Assembly (NCBI GenBank): GCA_004835665.1
Contig: RBKR01000020.1
Location: 806,001-870,000, forward strand
Length of the DNA: 64,000 nucleotides
From: Phoma sp. XZ068
Lineage: Eukaryota; Ascomycota; Dothideomycetes; Pleosporales; Didymellaceae
Direction of reading: 5' to 3'
Positions within the stretch are counted from its first letter, which is position 1. The number at the start of each line of letters is the position of its first letter. Positions 1-10,683 of the stretch are shown here, piece by piece. The position numbers and the translations under genes were made by a program. The notes beneath the pieces are model-generated. The model worked only from the letters and a program-made list of their open reading frames with translations, had not been told where the DNA came from and did not search any database.

Positions 1-1
1 G

Positions 2-722
2 CCGCGTAAATTTGACAAGTATTATGTCCTCAAAGACGAGTATGCCCAGCTCATCCCAGCGGAATGTGTGTAAGTGCCCTTAACAATCAGCCTCACTCCT
101 CCGCTAACATTTCAGATACACCATGAACCATCTAGCGGGTAGCGCTTTGGTCTCGAATATATTCTCAACCTTGTTCAAGGGAGAAGTAACTGAATACGAA
201 AGTTACAACCCCCCAGCGCTCTTCGGACCTGAAGCACTACTGGCAATCTGGAACGCTGGATCTGGCAACGGCACGTTACAAGACTTCGGTGGACTAGTCA
301 AGAATATCTCCGATGCCGTGACGACCCATATTCGACAACACGGCAATCCATACCAAAGCGAGCCGGTGCGTGGAGAAGTCAACTATAATACCGTTTGCAT
401 TCACGTGCGATGGCCATGGATCGCGTACTCGACCACGATGGTGGGTCTGACGTTACTATTCTTTGCGTGGGTAGTAGTACAGACCAAGCGGGACCAGGCA
501 CGTCTGCACAACGCGTGGGCGGGCGAAGGTGTTCCAAATCCATTCCACGACTTCAAGTCAAGCGCTCTAACTCTGCTCTTCCACGGGCTGGATGACAGTA
601 GCCAGCGGGGGTTGGGAGATGTTGGGAGTACGAATCGGGAGAAAGAGCTGGCGGTGATCTCGAAAGATACTAAGGTACAGTTGGTGGGAACCGACCAAGG
701 ATGGAAGCTCGCAACATCGTAG
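2..722 (+). CDS. DUF3176-family membrane protein, 3' part only
   Basis: The gene enters from the left edge, so its start is missing. Exons are <2..69 and 116..722, joined by a 46-base GTAAGT...CAG intron that splits a Val codon (GT|A). The visible 225 or so residues contain a soluble, probably extracellular segment and one strong membrane helix (around WPWIAYSTTMVGLTLLFFAW, bases 411-470) followed by a basic, cytoplasmic-looking tail. This layout, a C-terminal helix preceded by an aromatic WPW and followed by QTKR, is typical of the fungal DUF3176 family, whose function is unknown. The ATG at 123 is internal and not the start. The family call is from memory of the fold and layout, so it is moderate. 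Confidence 0.7.
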
Positions 723-945
723 GTTACATGTTAGGTAGTTACAAGCCAGATTAGTCGAAGGGCAACGCTACGAATGCTTTCTTTAGATGAGGATCGTCTA
801 CAATGGCAGAAGTGGGGTGGATGATGCGGGGTAGGTCCACATGAAGCTCTCCCGCAGGCGGCATTCATATTCAACAAATTCACGTGTCGCGTGCCTTTTT
901 TTTGGTCCAGTATCTTGGAAATTACCAAGCTCATTGAAAACGGCG

Positions 946-1887
946 ATGGAAACACCTCAGACGGAGACAAACAACGCACCTATTCCACCAAACATCGGCA
1001 AAGAGACAAGCAATCCATACAAAACTGCTCGCGAAGTTCTTGAACGAGATGGCTTCGTTATCCTCTCCGCATCCCTCTTCCCAAACTTCGACCTCGAAAC
1101 CCTCCGCTCAGCGGCAGTACGCATGACAGAGGCTGCACGCACAGGAAAATGGCCATACATCCGCACTCTGCCTAAACAATTCCCGCCATGGCCCCAAGAC
1201 CCATCACACGGCATATGGGGCGTGCAGCACCTGCTCCATCCCTCCAATCCAGACCATTCGCTTTTCGCAAAAACCTACTTCGACGAAGAGCTCCTGAAGT
1301 ACGTCGCCGCACTGATAGAATGCAAGGAAGACGAACTCACCATGGAACTGTACAACATGCTTGTCCGTCCCGACGCAGCTTTCAGCCTGCGTTGGCATAG
1401 AGACGACATCGCCGCAACTGCAACTCCGGAGGAAGAAATGGCCCGCTTGAATAAACCGGGGTATCACGCGCAGTGGAATCTCGCCCTCTTTGATGACAGC
1501 AGTCTCGTTCTTGTGCCTGGGAGCCACAAGCGCGCGCGTACCGATGCAGAGCGAGATGCTGATCCGTTTGAGCCTGATATGCCAGAGCAGATCACGGTGA
1601 AGCTTAAGGCAGGGCAGGTTGCGTTTTACAACAACAACATTCTGCATCGGGGTGTGTACGATAGTACGAAAGAACGGATGACGTTGCATGGGAGTATTGG
1701 GACGGTGGCGGCGGGCGGGGAGAGGGCAAGGAATGTGCTACAGCATGGTGTTGGGAAGTGGGCCAAAGAAGACGACTTTGGAGATCTGGAGCCGAGGATG
1801 AGAGATAGGGCGAGGAAGATGAGAGAGAGGCTGGTGGATTTGGGGAGGGGAAGTGGAAATGTTGGGTTTTTCTCTAAGGATGAGTGA
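946..1887 (+). CDS. Phytanoyl-CoA dioxygenase (PhyH)-like Fe(II)/2-oxoglutarate oxygenase
   Basis: A single-exon gene of 313 residues. I use the ATG at 946 rather than the in-frame ATG at 841, because the 35 extra residues are low-complexity and the family similarity begins with the VLERDGFVIL segment. The iron-binding facial triad is visible: His151 and Asp153 in WHRDD, and distal His234 in NNILHRGVYD, with an Arg about 14 residues later to bind the 2-oxoglutarate carboxylate. VLVPGSHKR is the usual PhyH turn. It should hydroxylate a small organic substrate using O2 and 2-oxoglutarate, probably in the cytosol; no signal peptide is seen. The substrate cannot be told from sequence. It lies 223 bases after the DUF3176 gene, same strand, and converges with the TPR remnant. 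Confidence 0.85.
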   Translation: METPQTETNNAPIPPNIGKETSNPYKTAREVLERDGFVILSASLFPNFDLETLRSAAVRMTEAARTGKWPYIRTLPKQFPPWPQDPSHGIWGVQHLLHPSNPDHSLFAKTYFDEELLKYVAALIECKEDELTMELYNMLVRPDAAFSLRWHRDDIAATATPEEEMARLNKPGYHAQWNLALFDDSSLVLVPGSHKRARTDAERDADPFEPDMPEQITVKLKAGQVAFYNNNILHRGVYDSTKERMTLHGSIGTVAAGGERARNVLQHGVGKWAKEDDFGDLEPRMRDRARKMRERLVDLGRGSGNVGFFSKDE

Positions 1888-2110
1888 GGGCTGCATTTCA
1901 TACGGAGCCAACTTGCGAACATTTCACAAAAAACCACGAGATTTGCGCCAAGGCGTGCTTGTGAGTTCAAAGTTGCCTAATGTTCTATATGAGCTCGATC
2001 CCGTGAAAGATGTTGATAACGATGACACTTGCTCATTTCTCATTCTCCGTATCGTTGTTTAATTGATAAGATAGCCGTCACATTGATCGTATCGAATCGC
2101 TGTTCGATTT

Positions 2111-4463
2111 TTAGGACCCAGTGGTTTTTTTGGTTTCTCCAGCCAAATATTTCTCCCGAATCGTTTGTAACCAAGTCTCCAGCGTGATTTCTTTGCCGTC
2201 CAACAAGACCGTTCCACGCTTGGCGTTCCTAGCTCTTTCGGCTAGTTCTTTCGGATAATGAAGATATTCGTGATCTTTGCTACATATTTGGTGTGTTGCA
2301 ATGATTGTCTCGAGTTTTCTGTAGCAGTCATCATCGAAGCCTGAGTCGAGACAATCTCTGCATGTCCATACACCGCTGATGCTTTCACCTTTCCAACCTT
2401 TCTCACAACCTCCGTCGCACCAAAAGTCCTCTGGTCTCCCAAATGTGAGCCTCATGGTCAGTGCAGCTTGTGCATTGATGTCATCTTCGATTGGTGTAAA
2501 CGCTTCGTTCAGCATAATGCAGCCCTGCGAGTCGTTGTCAGGTGTGTCATCGGAAAGTAATTCTATTCCAGCGCTGATGTATGTCCGAACAGCCTCCCGA
2601 GCGAGGTCTTCCTGTCCAAAGACGAAGTAGGCCCGGCTTAAGAACAGTGTAAGGTAGTGGAGATCGTTACCAAGAGTATCATCTTTTCTTTCTTTCAGCG
2701 CCTGGACTTTGGCGATGTATTTTTGGATCAGTTGTCGGTTTGCTCGATTTACAGGGAGTGTAGATCGGATCAACGCTATATAGCTGAGTACCAGCCGCTC
2801 TGTCGTTGCGTCCACGATCTGTATGATACCCTCGTCGGGCTTCTGATATTCTCCTATGGTCTTCTCCCACTGAAACACGGCCGCATCGATGCCCTGTTTA
2901 CCTGACGCTTGGTAGAACCTTGCCAACCCGAAATAATACCGCAGATAGGCAAGGGTATTGGTCCCAGCGGCCTTCTCTAAAGTCTTCTCATAAACTTTGT
3001 TCAGTTTGGTGAATTTATTCCGATGAGCTTGGTAGAGTTTCTGGTGGACGATTTCGGATTTGGCAACATTGAGCAGCATGGACACAAGCATATCTTGTTT
3101 TCCAAACTCCCTTAGATGGCCTCCCATGTCCCGATATCTTTCCATAGCTGCAAAGTGATCTGGAAATACTTCCAGCAACTTTTCACATGCGGCAACCTGG
3201 ACAGCTCCTGGTGTCTTTTGGTTGTCGTAGATCTCCCAACGTTTCTCGACCATATCGCTCCAGAGCTCATTGTTATTCTGCTTGAACTTTGAATCCAGCA
3301 GCTTATATTCTAGGGACTCGAAGGTCTCGAGAGCTTCCTTGCCGTACGTGTCACTTTCGGGTTTCGTTGTGCTGCTCCTTGACGCCAACCTCAGTTTTGC
3401 TCTTGCTAGACACCACGACGCCCTCCAATTCGTCGTGTCACTGCTGAGAGCTAAGATACATCTTTCGATTGACTTGTGCACCTCTTCGGGCTCATTTCCA
3501 GGCTCGTCACGGATTTGGAGCAGTGACTCTGCGACCCGATAATGATGAACAGACCTTGGTGACTTTTCGTCTTCGGGACTTAGATCCTCCATAGCGAGTC
3601 GTTCTGCCCGCTGAATAATCTCGTAGGTAATAACCCCATTGTACTCTAACATACCGCACTGTCGTAGTCAGTGAATAGGGTATACAAGTAGTGGCATCTG
3701 ACTGACCTGTTTGTAGAACTTTAAGGTCGTTTCGAGCGTATCGGTCAATTCCCAATCACACTTGCTTAACCACTGTTCTGCCAGAATCTTTCGGCAAGGC
3801 GCCAGTAGGTCCTTGAAAATTTGAGTCCTCGATCCATTGCATGAATTCTCTCCTGCTAGTTCTTCAAGCCACTGTATACATCCGTCCAGTTTCGTAATCC
3901 AAGGGTCGGGAAATTCTTTGACTATCCTTAGCCACCTTTCTATTGCGGTGTCAGCTGTGAAGAATTGCTTCAAGTTCTCAGCCATCTTGCGTTGTTGCCC
4001 CTTCTCCATATGGTCGGGACGCACGTTATGCGTGCGCCAGGAGATACTGAGCAATGTACCTGTCGAGAGATTCCAAACGATCTTCATGCTCTTCGGCCAC
4101 AAGAATGGACCGTAGACATACGGATGCAATTCGTAGGTGCTCATTTGTATAGCTACACTTGATCTGTTGCCTACTGGACTGTGAGTGTTGAGACCGTAGA
4201 TGGTCGAAGTGTTGCTGGAATTCAAACCTCTCCCAATCTTGTGTATTGAATAGTGCGCTGATAATACCTTGTACGAGAGTAATCTCTGATTCGGGTATGA
4301 CAGCATTTACATTGCAAGGTGAAGGTGTGCTGTCTTCCCAGTGACTATGCCCCTCAGATTTGGATCTCTCATCAAGGCTTTCGAAATATCTCATAGCGCT
4401 GAACGCAGTCACATAGTTAGCTTCCACCTCAAACACTTGGCCGTACAGCGTTGTGATGGCCAT
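2111..4463 (-). pseudogene. Broken TPR/zinc protein, remnant of a fungal NLR-like (STAND) receptor C-terminal half
   Basis: Reading leftward, exon pieces are 4463..about 4030, about 4040..3707 and 3658..2111, with a clean 48-base intron (3706..3659) joining YKQ to CGM. The protein is a helical, TPR-like array ending in a Cys-rich zinc-type module near the C-terminus (CDGGCEKGW, WTCRDCLD, DDDCYRK, then CSKDHEYLHYP), which I associate with the C-terminal end of fungal NACHT/AAA-TPR proteins. Two lesions are visible. The first segment runs into TAA at about 4028 while coding sense continues in the next frame (NVRPDHMEKG), a one-base shift that no intron with GT donor, AG acceptor and workable length repairs. 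Upstream of 4463 there is no NACHT/AAA domain. A shorter product starting inside the second segment could still be made, so loss of function is inferred. Confidence 0.6.
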
Positions 4464-5513
4464 CTAGGCACACCACTAATGATGTGGTGATGTGGCCAAA
4501 GTCATTATCTATCATGCATACAACAGTGAATGTGCTCAGCACCCCTGCACAAGGCGTGTAAAAGTTCATGTTAGTACAGTGGTGGGGAGGCAGATGATGT
4601 GAAGCCAGTATTTGATGCAGGAGCCAAGCAAATGACTGGCAAGGCTTGGCGAGATAAGTAATGATCCTACCAATTCCCGGTCTTTCAGCTTGTTGATAAG
4701 GCTGTGTCGCCCTCCGGTGGGAGGAACAGATCCTTTTCTTCGAAAGAAGGTTGCTTTCTCCCAAAACGATCAGATTAAACATCTTGAAAGGTTTCTAGAA
4801 TCAATCGTTCACAGACCAGCCATAATACACACAGGAATTATGATAACATCGCACAAAACCTGAAAGGAGGCGTTTGGAGGAGAGAACAAAGTTTGGTCAA
4901 GGCAGCAGCCTCCTTCACCTATTTGCTGAGGATTGCATGTTATGCAATCCTTGGGGGCAGCTATCGCCAATTCCAGCAAGCAATGTTCCATTCAACAGCT
5001 AGTGTGGCCTGATTATGGCCTACCAGGCTTTCTACACATATCTGTGAATGTGGTTTTCTCGGGGTGCGCGACATGCATAATGTAGTACGACCACACAATA
5101 CACACCAAGAGAAAAGCAACTTTCAAGCGAAACGCCTGCCATCCTGTAAGTCCAAGAGACCCAATCAACTGCCTATTTTTAATTCGACGTGACCTTGGGA
5201 TTGCCTTCAGAGCCGTCTTTGTATACTCAAAGTTGTCGGGTACACTACACGAGCTCACTCAACGAGGCTGCTAGTGCCGTGCAGCCTCAAAGCCGTCGAG
5301 GCAGGTAGTCAAGGCTAGCACAACTGAACTTGCTAAGAAGTGGAGTCGAACGTATCTACGAGGCCGGACCCACTTTCTTGCCAGGAATACATAGCGTAGT
5401 GCAGGCCGTAAGACAGATCGCCCTCAACGTCCAACGGCGAGTCGTATCGAGTGGACTTGCAACTAAGAATATCAATGTTGCGGGTGCAACATCTTTCATC
5501 AAAAACAACAACC
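4464..5513. other. Gene-free stretch upstream of the TPR remnant
   Basis: No convincing gene. A minus-strand reading frame at 5258..5013 contains one hydrophobic helix (FLLVCIVWSYYIM), but it has no partner domains and no clear family. If the TPR remnant once had an N-terminal ATPase domain it should lie here; I see no Walker A motif in any frame. Confidence 0.5.
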
Positions 5514-5601
5514 GCATCGGTGGTTTAGTGGTAAAATTAGCCGTTGCCATCCATTACAGGACAGTTTCGGCTAGCCCCGGGTTCGATTCCCGGCCGATGC
5601 A
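5514..5601 (+). tRNA. tRNA-Gly(GCC), with 16-base intron
   Basis: Acceptor stem GCATCGG (5514-5520) pairs with CCGATGC (5594-5600), discriminator A5601. The D-arm is GTTTAGTGGTAAAAT. The anticodon stem is AGCCG/CGGCT, with loop TT-GCC-A, giving anticodon GCC. A 16-base intron (TCCATTACAGGACAGT) sits directly 3' of position 37, the canonical site. The T-arm is CCGGG-TTCGATT-CCCGG. The mature length of 72 bases suits tRNA-Gly. Internal A and B boxes provide the RNA polymerase III promoter. Confidence 0.93.
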
Positions 5602-5967
5602 AGCTTTCATTTTGCCATTTCTTTGCTTTCTATCTGGCTTTTTTTGCTTCTCCCAATCAAAGCAGCAGAAGCCTGGCGCCCGCCTTTTTCCCCTTATAAT
5701 TCCTGGCTGATGCATGTTGCAGGTCACTTTGTAAGGTGCCACGAGGCGTTTCATTTTTGCACGGGTGGAGCCGAAATAGTTCACGTGTTCGCCAACGTGA
5801 AAGGGTGCATGCGGAGCGTAGCAGGAATGCCAATATATTTGTTTTTCTTGTCCAGCAATTTTGGCTGTTGAAGGCAAGCAACAAACAAAGAAGATATGCA
5901 TGGAAATAACGAGGGGGATATAAATATCCAAAGTCGCCGGAACTTCATGGAATTAGTAATTCATCAA
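5602..5967. other. Spacer between two tRNA genes
   Basis: A 366-base spacer. The tRNA-Gly is followed 42 bases later by a T-rich run (ctttttttgc) that can serve as a pol III terminator. No coding sequence is supported. Confidence 0.5.
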
Positions 5968-6053
5968 GGTGTCCTGGCGCAATGGTAGCGCGTTGGTTTT
6001 CGGTTCTCACTGAAACTCGCCAAAGGTTGTAGGTTCGAGCCCTGCGGACATCG
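5968..6053 (+). tRNA. Probable tRNA-Arg(UCG), with intron
   Basis: Acceptor stem GGTGTCC (5968-5974) pairs with GGACATC (6046-6052), including one G-U pair, discriminator G6053. The D-arm is GCGC-AATGGTA-GCGC, the T-arm GTAGG-TTCGAGC-CCTGC. The anticodon stem TTGGT/GCCAA leaves loop TT-TCG-G, with a roughly 14-base intron after position 37. That reads as anticodon TCG (Arg, codon CGA). A T6 run follows immediately at 6054, a pol III terminator. The tRNA itself is clear; the isotype depends on placing the intron at the canonical site, so treat Arg as probable only. Confidence 0.8.
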
Positions 6054-6062
6054 TTTTTTGCT
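6054..6062 (+). terminator. Pol III T-run terminator of the tRNA at 5968
   Basis: A run of six T residues begins directly after the discriminator base of the tRNA, the standard RNA polymerase III stop signal. Confidence 0.7.
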
Positions 6063-9000
6063 TTAAAGCAGCTCCCTGAGCTACTCCTTCCTTTTTGCGA
6101 ATGAGCTGGAAGAAAGACTTGATGCAACGTGCAGATGCAATTACATTGCAGGTTAGTGACGGCCCGGCGCGGTCCTTCCTTATCACGCACACACATTTTT
6201 TATCATTGCATCGTGTGTCCCTCAGCAAGCGGTAAGGAACAATGAGCACGCGACGTCAAATGACAATCGACAACATGTCGTCACCCAGGAACCCGAACCC
6301 CTCCCTCGGAACCCAATCTCACGGCTATACGATCCAAACGCGAGCGGGGAGATTGCGACTCGACAACCGTCTCCGTTTACAGATTTCTAGCTTTGGTATG
6401 ACCGTTTCAAATCAAAACGGTCGGCGATCGACGGACGACAGGAATGTGTGGGTCCTGGTACCTGTTACCTGTGTGCCGTCATGACCGCCGCGTTTCAGCT
6501 CTACTACGTTGTAAGACAGACAGCTTACGTGGCTTACGCGCTGAAGGGCGGTGACGTCAGCGTGCAATCGTTGTGACAGGTCAGTGGGAGAGATGCTGGA
6601 AGGGACCGGGAGATTGGGATGAGCGACTGGTGATGTGCTGGCATCATGTTGGGTGACAGCACAGCTACGATCGAGAGAAACTGCCAGAAAGAGTAACGGA
6701 CGATGTTCCCCGGAGTTTGCTTCGGTCTCGGTCTTCAGTGTGTTGTTTGGCGGGGTTTGGCGGGGCATTGGGGGCGTTCCTGCGACCTGTCTTGGAAAAA
6801 TGTGGATGTGAGGTCTCAAAGCAAAACTATGGCTTTTCGAGATCGCGCCAATGAGATAAATTCCGTTGCTTAATTGCAGATCCGACACCGATTTTCAGAA
6901 TTCATTGTTCATCGATGTGGACTTGCCGGCGTTCCGAACTTCTTGCCGTGTGCAACTTGAGAATGATGTCTTCAAGTAGTGAACGACTTCATTCATTGAC
7001 TGTGCCTCGTTAGACCTCGAGGCGTCAGCTCGGCGTGCGTTTGTCATTGGTGAGCAGAATTTGCACACCATCTCCACTCATCCGATCTTTGAAGACCTGC
7101 GTCGACGTTGGGACGTTTGAAACGACCTACGGTCGGATGAGGTGCAGTAGTCGCGGAAGTGCAAAATACAACGAACGGCATCTGTTGTACGGAGTACCTC
7201 CGCATATGCGGTCATTCCAAGCCCTCGGCACCCAGCTGCACTTGTTCTTTGAGATCCCGCAGGTGGCGGCTGCTAGAGACGGCCGGTCGATCTGGCCTAG
7301 AGCCTCATCGGTGGATTTAGCCGTTTTCTGACCTTGAGATTGGTTGCATTTTCGAGTCGTAAGCTCTGCGCAACGTTGAACGGGCTCGCCAACTTGTTCG
7401 TTTTGGGACCTGGGTGTAAGTAAAGCAGCGATTGGGCCACTACAAAGGCAGACTTGTTGGTGGGCCCACCGGCTGACAGCAAGCGTGGTGATGGGTTTCT
7501 TGTTCTCAAAATGTTGAGCGAGAGATCGCGATGGAAATCGATAAGGTGCAGTGCGTGACCCACAAATTAAGCTGATCGAAAGCTGTGGAGAGTGCGGAGG
7601 AGTGTGAAGACTGAGGCGGGGCATTGTTGTTGGTGAGGTATCACGCACTACCCAATACGGAAATGTCGAGTTGTGCAAAAGGAAAATCATGTGGGGAGCC
7701 ATGTCGGTCGCCCGGCACTTCCCTCTTCTGTGCTTGCAGTGATGTAGTAGCAGTACGCGTCAGGTCAAACATACCATCGTGCATAGTAAGCACGGTTAAG
7801 TTCTGTGATGCCGTTGGCCATCTTCGGTTCGACGGCGGAGAACGCTTGTTGCTTGACCGAATTAGGACACTGGAGCTAACTGCTCTCCGCGGCAGCAAGG
7901 CCGTGTCCAGACCTGCTCGAAAAACCATGATCACCAACAGATCCGAGGAACGGCTCCTGGAGCAGCTCGATTCGGTATCTGTGGATTGTATAAGCCTTAC
8001 CGTAGTAGTGGCTCTGTACGCAATACGGTAACTATGATCAGCCCACTGCGAAAAATGCCCTTCATTGGCCCTGCTCTTGTGCATGGATGTAAGAACGATG
8101 GGTATGAAAATTTGAGTGCTCGCAGCGTTGACAATCCAGTTTCTCAGAAGCACCCAGCCAGTTTCCCGCGGATGCGCTTTCCCGTCCAGTGTCCCGCCAG
8201 TCTGGGTACGCGAAAACTTAATTCTGAGCTGAGGACACACAAGCTCAAACCGGTGGCAGGAAATTCAACAGGCCGTTCGCAGCTCGCGCTGAGCATGTGT
8301 GATACAAGAATGCTGTGAAGTCGAGCATCGAACTCCTTTCGTCTCCTGAAAGATGAGGCGAAAATACGGGCTCAATGCAACCAGAAGCGGCAGGAGAGTG
8401 TGGACAAGTAGTGGCGACTTGCCCAAATTTAGCTTTGGTAGTCGCGTCATCCCGGTTCAATCTGCGCGAAACAGTGGGGTCTGTTTGCATGGTGCAACAG
8501 CGACAGAGTCCACCTCTCCATTGCACGCTGTGATTGTAGGGATCAGGCCATAAGATAATAGCAGGCTCGTCGTCAAGAAACTGCATGAACAAGCGAGGCT
8601 CGCAATCAAACAAGATGACGACAAATGCACATCAAACACGATCTCATCTCCCTGGGCGGCGCGGGCGGCTTCCCCACGCGTTAGCGAGAGCGCCGCATTG
8701 TTTATCCCCGCCAGACGCGGAATATTTACTGACTGCGATCAGTTGACGACCTGCAAGACCTGCAGCGATCTCGGGGGAGGACCCTGATTATGCCGTGTCA
8801 TGATGGCTGCCCTCGATAGCTGCATGCATGCATGCCGGGAGCGCGAGCCGCAATGAGGTTATATCGTCCTCATATTGAACAATGATTGAGAGCAGCTTCC
8901 CTGGCAAGAAGCGGGGTACAAACATTGTCGGTGAGGTTTGAATTCCCGGCTTTGGTCCTCAAGCGTCGTTAGGGTCCTTATCGTATGCACGGCAACGACG

Positions 9001-10386
9001 GGACCCCTGTCACAGTCTTTACAATGGTAGGCCACGGTTGAGCTTCACGTTGGCTCGTCTGCAGCTCTCCCACCGCCTGCATTCACCATCTGCTGCAAAC
9101 GCTCAGCCGCGTGGATGCAGTCTGTGTGGGCCCTCCAAACGCGGCCTGCTGTTGGTCCATTGTGGTTGCTCGCACTCGTCAAGAGGCAGGCCTCGTAATT
9201 GTTTTCTGGATCCCGTTCGTATTAGTCGAGCTAAACGCGTCGAGAAGAGTATTTTTGGCGACGTTCAATGGGGACACGAAGTCGATGGCACGGTAGTCGC
9301 GCACAGAGAACCAGAGATCAGATAGAAGCACCAAATGCACACAAGATTCGATGGCTGATGTCAGGAGCTCATGGTCCCGGCGCATTGATCCTGAGCCAAG
9401 GCTGCTTCCGGGGCGACGCAAACGCACGCTCGGAATGCGCGAGAACCTCCCCGTTGGTGACGACGAGCGCATGAGCCTGTGTTGTGTTGCTTCGCGCCGG
9501 ATTGTGCTCCGCACGGCAGCGAGACGGCCCTCTGGTGGCGGTCCCTGGCCGCTGATGCGAAAACTTGGCTGCTGCGTCTCACGGCTGCTAGGGGCGGAGG
9601 TGTGAAGATGGAGGTGTAGGGATGGTGCTCGCGCTGTCAGTATCTGGCGCGCTCGAGCACGCTATAGGCCAGGGACGGCGACTGGGGCCCAGCACAAGGA
9701 CGCGCCACTAATGGCATGCACCGAGAGCCGTGACGGTTCTACGCTGTTCCAAGAGGCAAGAGGCCACGGCCGAGCAGCCTACAACAGACAGATAGCCTAG
9801 GCGATCGGCTCGATGGTGAGTGGTGTGCGTGCAACCGCTGCTCCCCTCTGCAGCCTCGCTCCCCTCCCTGCCAGGCCGGAGAATAGGCGTGGAGAGGTGT
9901 CGGCGGCGCGCACAGCAGCAGACTGGCACACAGCAATTGTCGTGGGCTCGTAGCAGCAATGGCAGCGCCGGTGCACCAGCCGTACCGCGAGCATCTGCAG
10001 CGGCCATGGGCAAAAGTGCAAATCATCATGGCTGGCGTGAGGGCAACTTATTGAACTGGCCTGCTGGGGCCCATGGCACGGACGCGCAGTGGACAACGCT
10101 AAGTCTACCCCTTGAGGAGACCTCTCACTCTCAACTCTTCACCCAGGCAGAGGACTCTTCACCATCCTCTCTCCATATTTTTCCTTTCTGCTTGCTTCTT
10201 GACCCGTCCGTCGTTCGCCGCGCCCACGACTCGAGTGACTGTCCAATGCCCGCTTGAACATCGTCTCGGGAGGCTTGGTACACTGCTGCCATCTCCGTCG
10301 AACCACGACAGCCTCTCCGCGCCCGCTCGCTGTCGCTGCCTTTTCTTCTCTGTTTTAATAGCTTTTCTGCTTTCCTTTTGTAACAG
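6063..10386. other. 4.3 kb without a recognisable gene
   Basis: Several open frames of 100-200 codons occur on both strands (for example 8240..7641 and 7702..7127 minus, 9820..10257 plus). None shows a domain, a splice pattern extending it, or a protein-like composition, and they overlap one another. The GC content rises toward the right end. The last kilobase is C/T-rich and probably contains the promoter and leader of the Bni4-like gene. Only a GCATGCATGCATGC palindromic run near 8823-8836 stands out. Confidence 0.5.
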
Positions 10387-10585
10387 GTACTGCTCTCCGC
10401 GCCGTCCACCGTGTCCATGTGTGGCTTGTCCTAGCGGACTGTCGTCCATGCCACCTCCCTGCACGCCGTGCCCATCTACGTCCGCCCATGGCCGGAGTCC
10501 CGTCATCAACGCCCACCCCCATTCTCTATCCAACGAAAGCGCTCCCCGACCCAAATCCCGCTGCTAACACTGCCGCTCGGTGTAG
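10387..10585 (+). other. Possible 5'UTR intron of the Bni4-like gene
   Basis: A possible intron: gtactg donor after AACAG at 10386, CTAAC branch point at 10564-10568, and TGTAG acceptor ending at 10585, 98 bases before the chosen ATG. The donor choice is weak and several others are possible; the branch point and acceptor pair is better. Confidence 0.35.
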
Positions 10586-10683
10586 GTTTCACCCTTTCTG
10601 CCCCAGCCGCCGTCGTCCCTGTCGACAGCACCCACCCGCCGGCCTCGATCGAGCCTCGACAGTCGTCTTGCAAACAGGTCCCT

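Noticed and set aside
4026..4080. Intron rescuing the frameshift in the TPR remnant
   Set aside because: The only phase-compatible GT...AG pair (CAG|GTACATTGCTCAG) is 13 bases, too short; longer options end in the wrong phase or delete clear TPR helix sequence.
7127..8240. Two minus-strand frames of about 190-200 codons as a possible gene
   Set aside because: They overlap in different frames, have no domain or splice logic, and lie in otherwise empty DNA.
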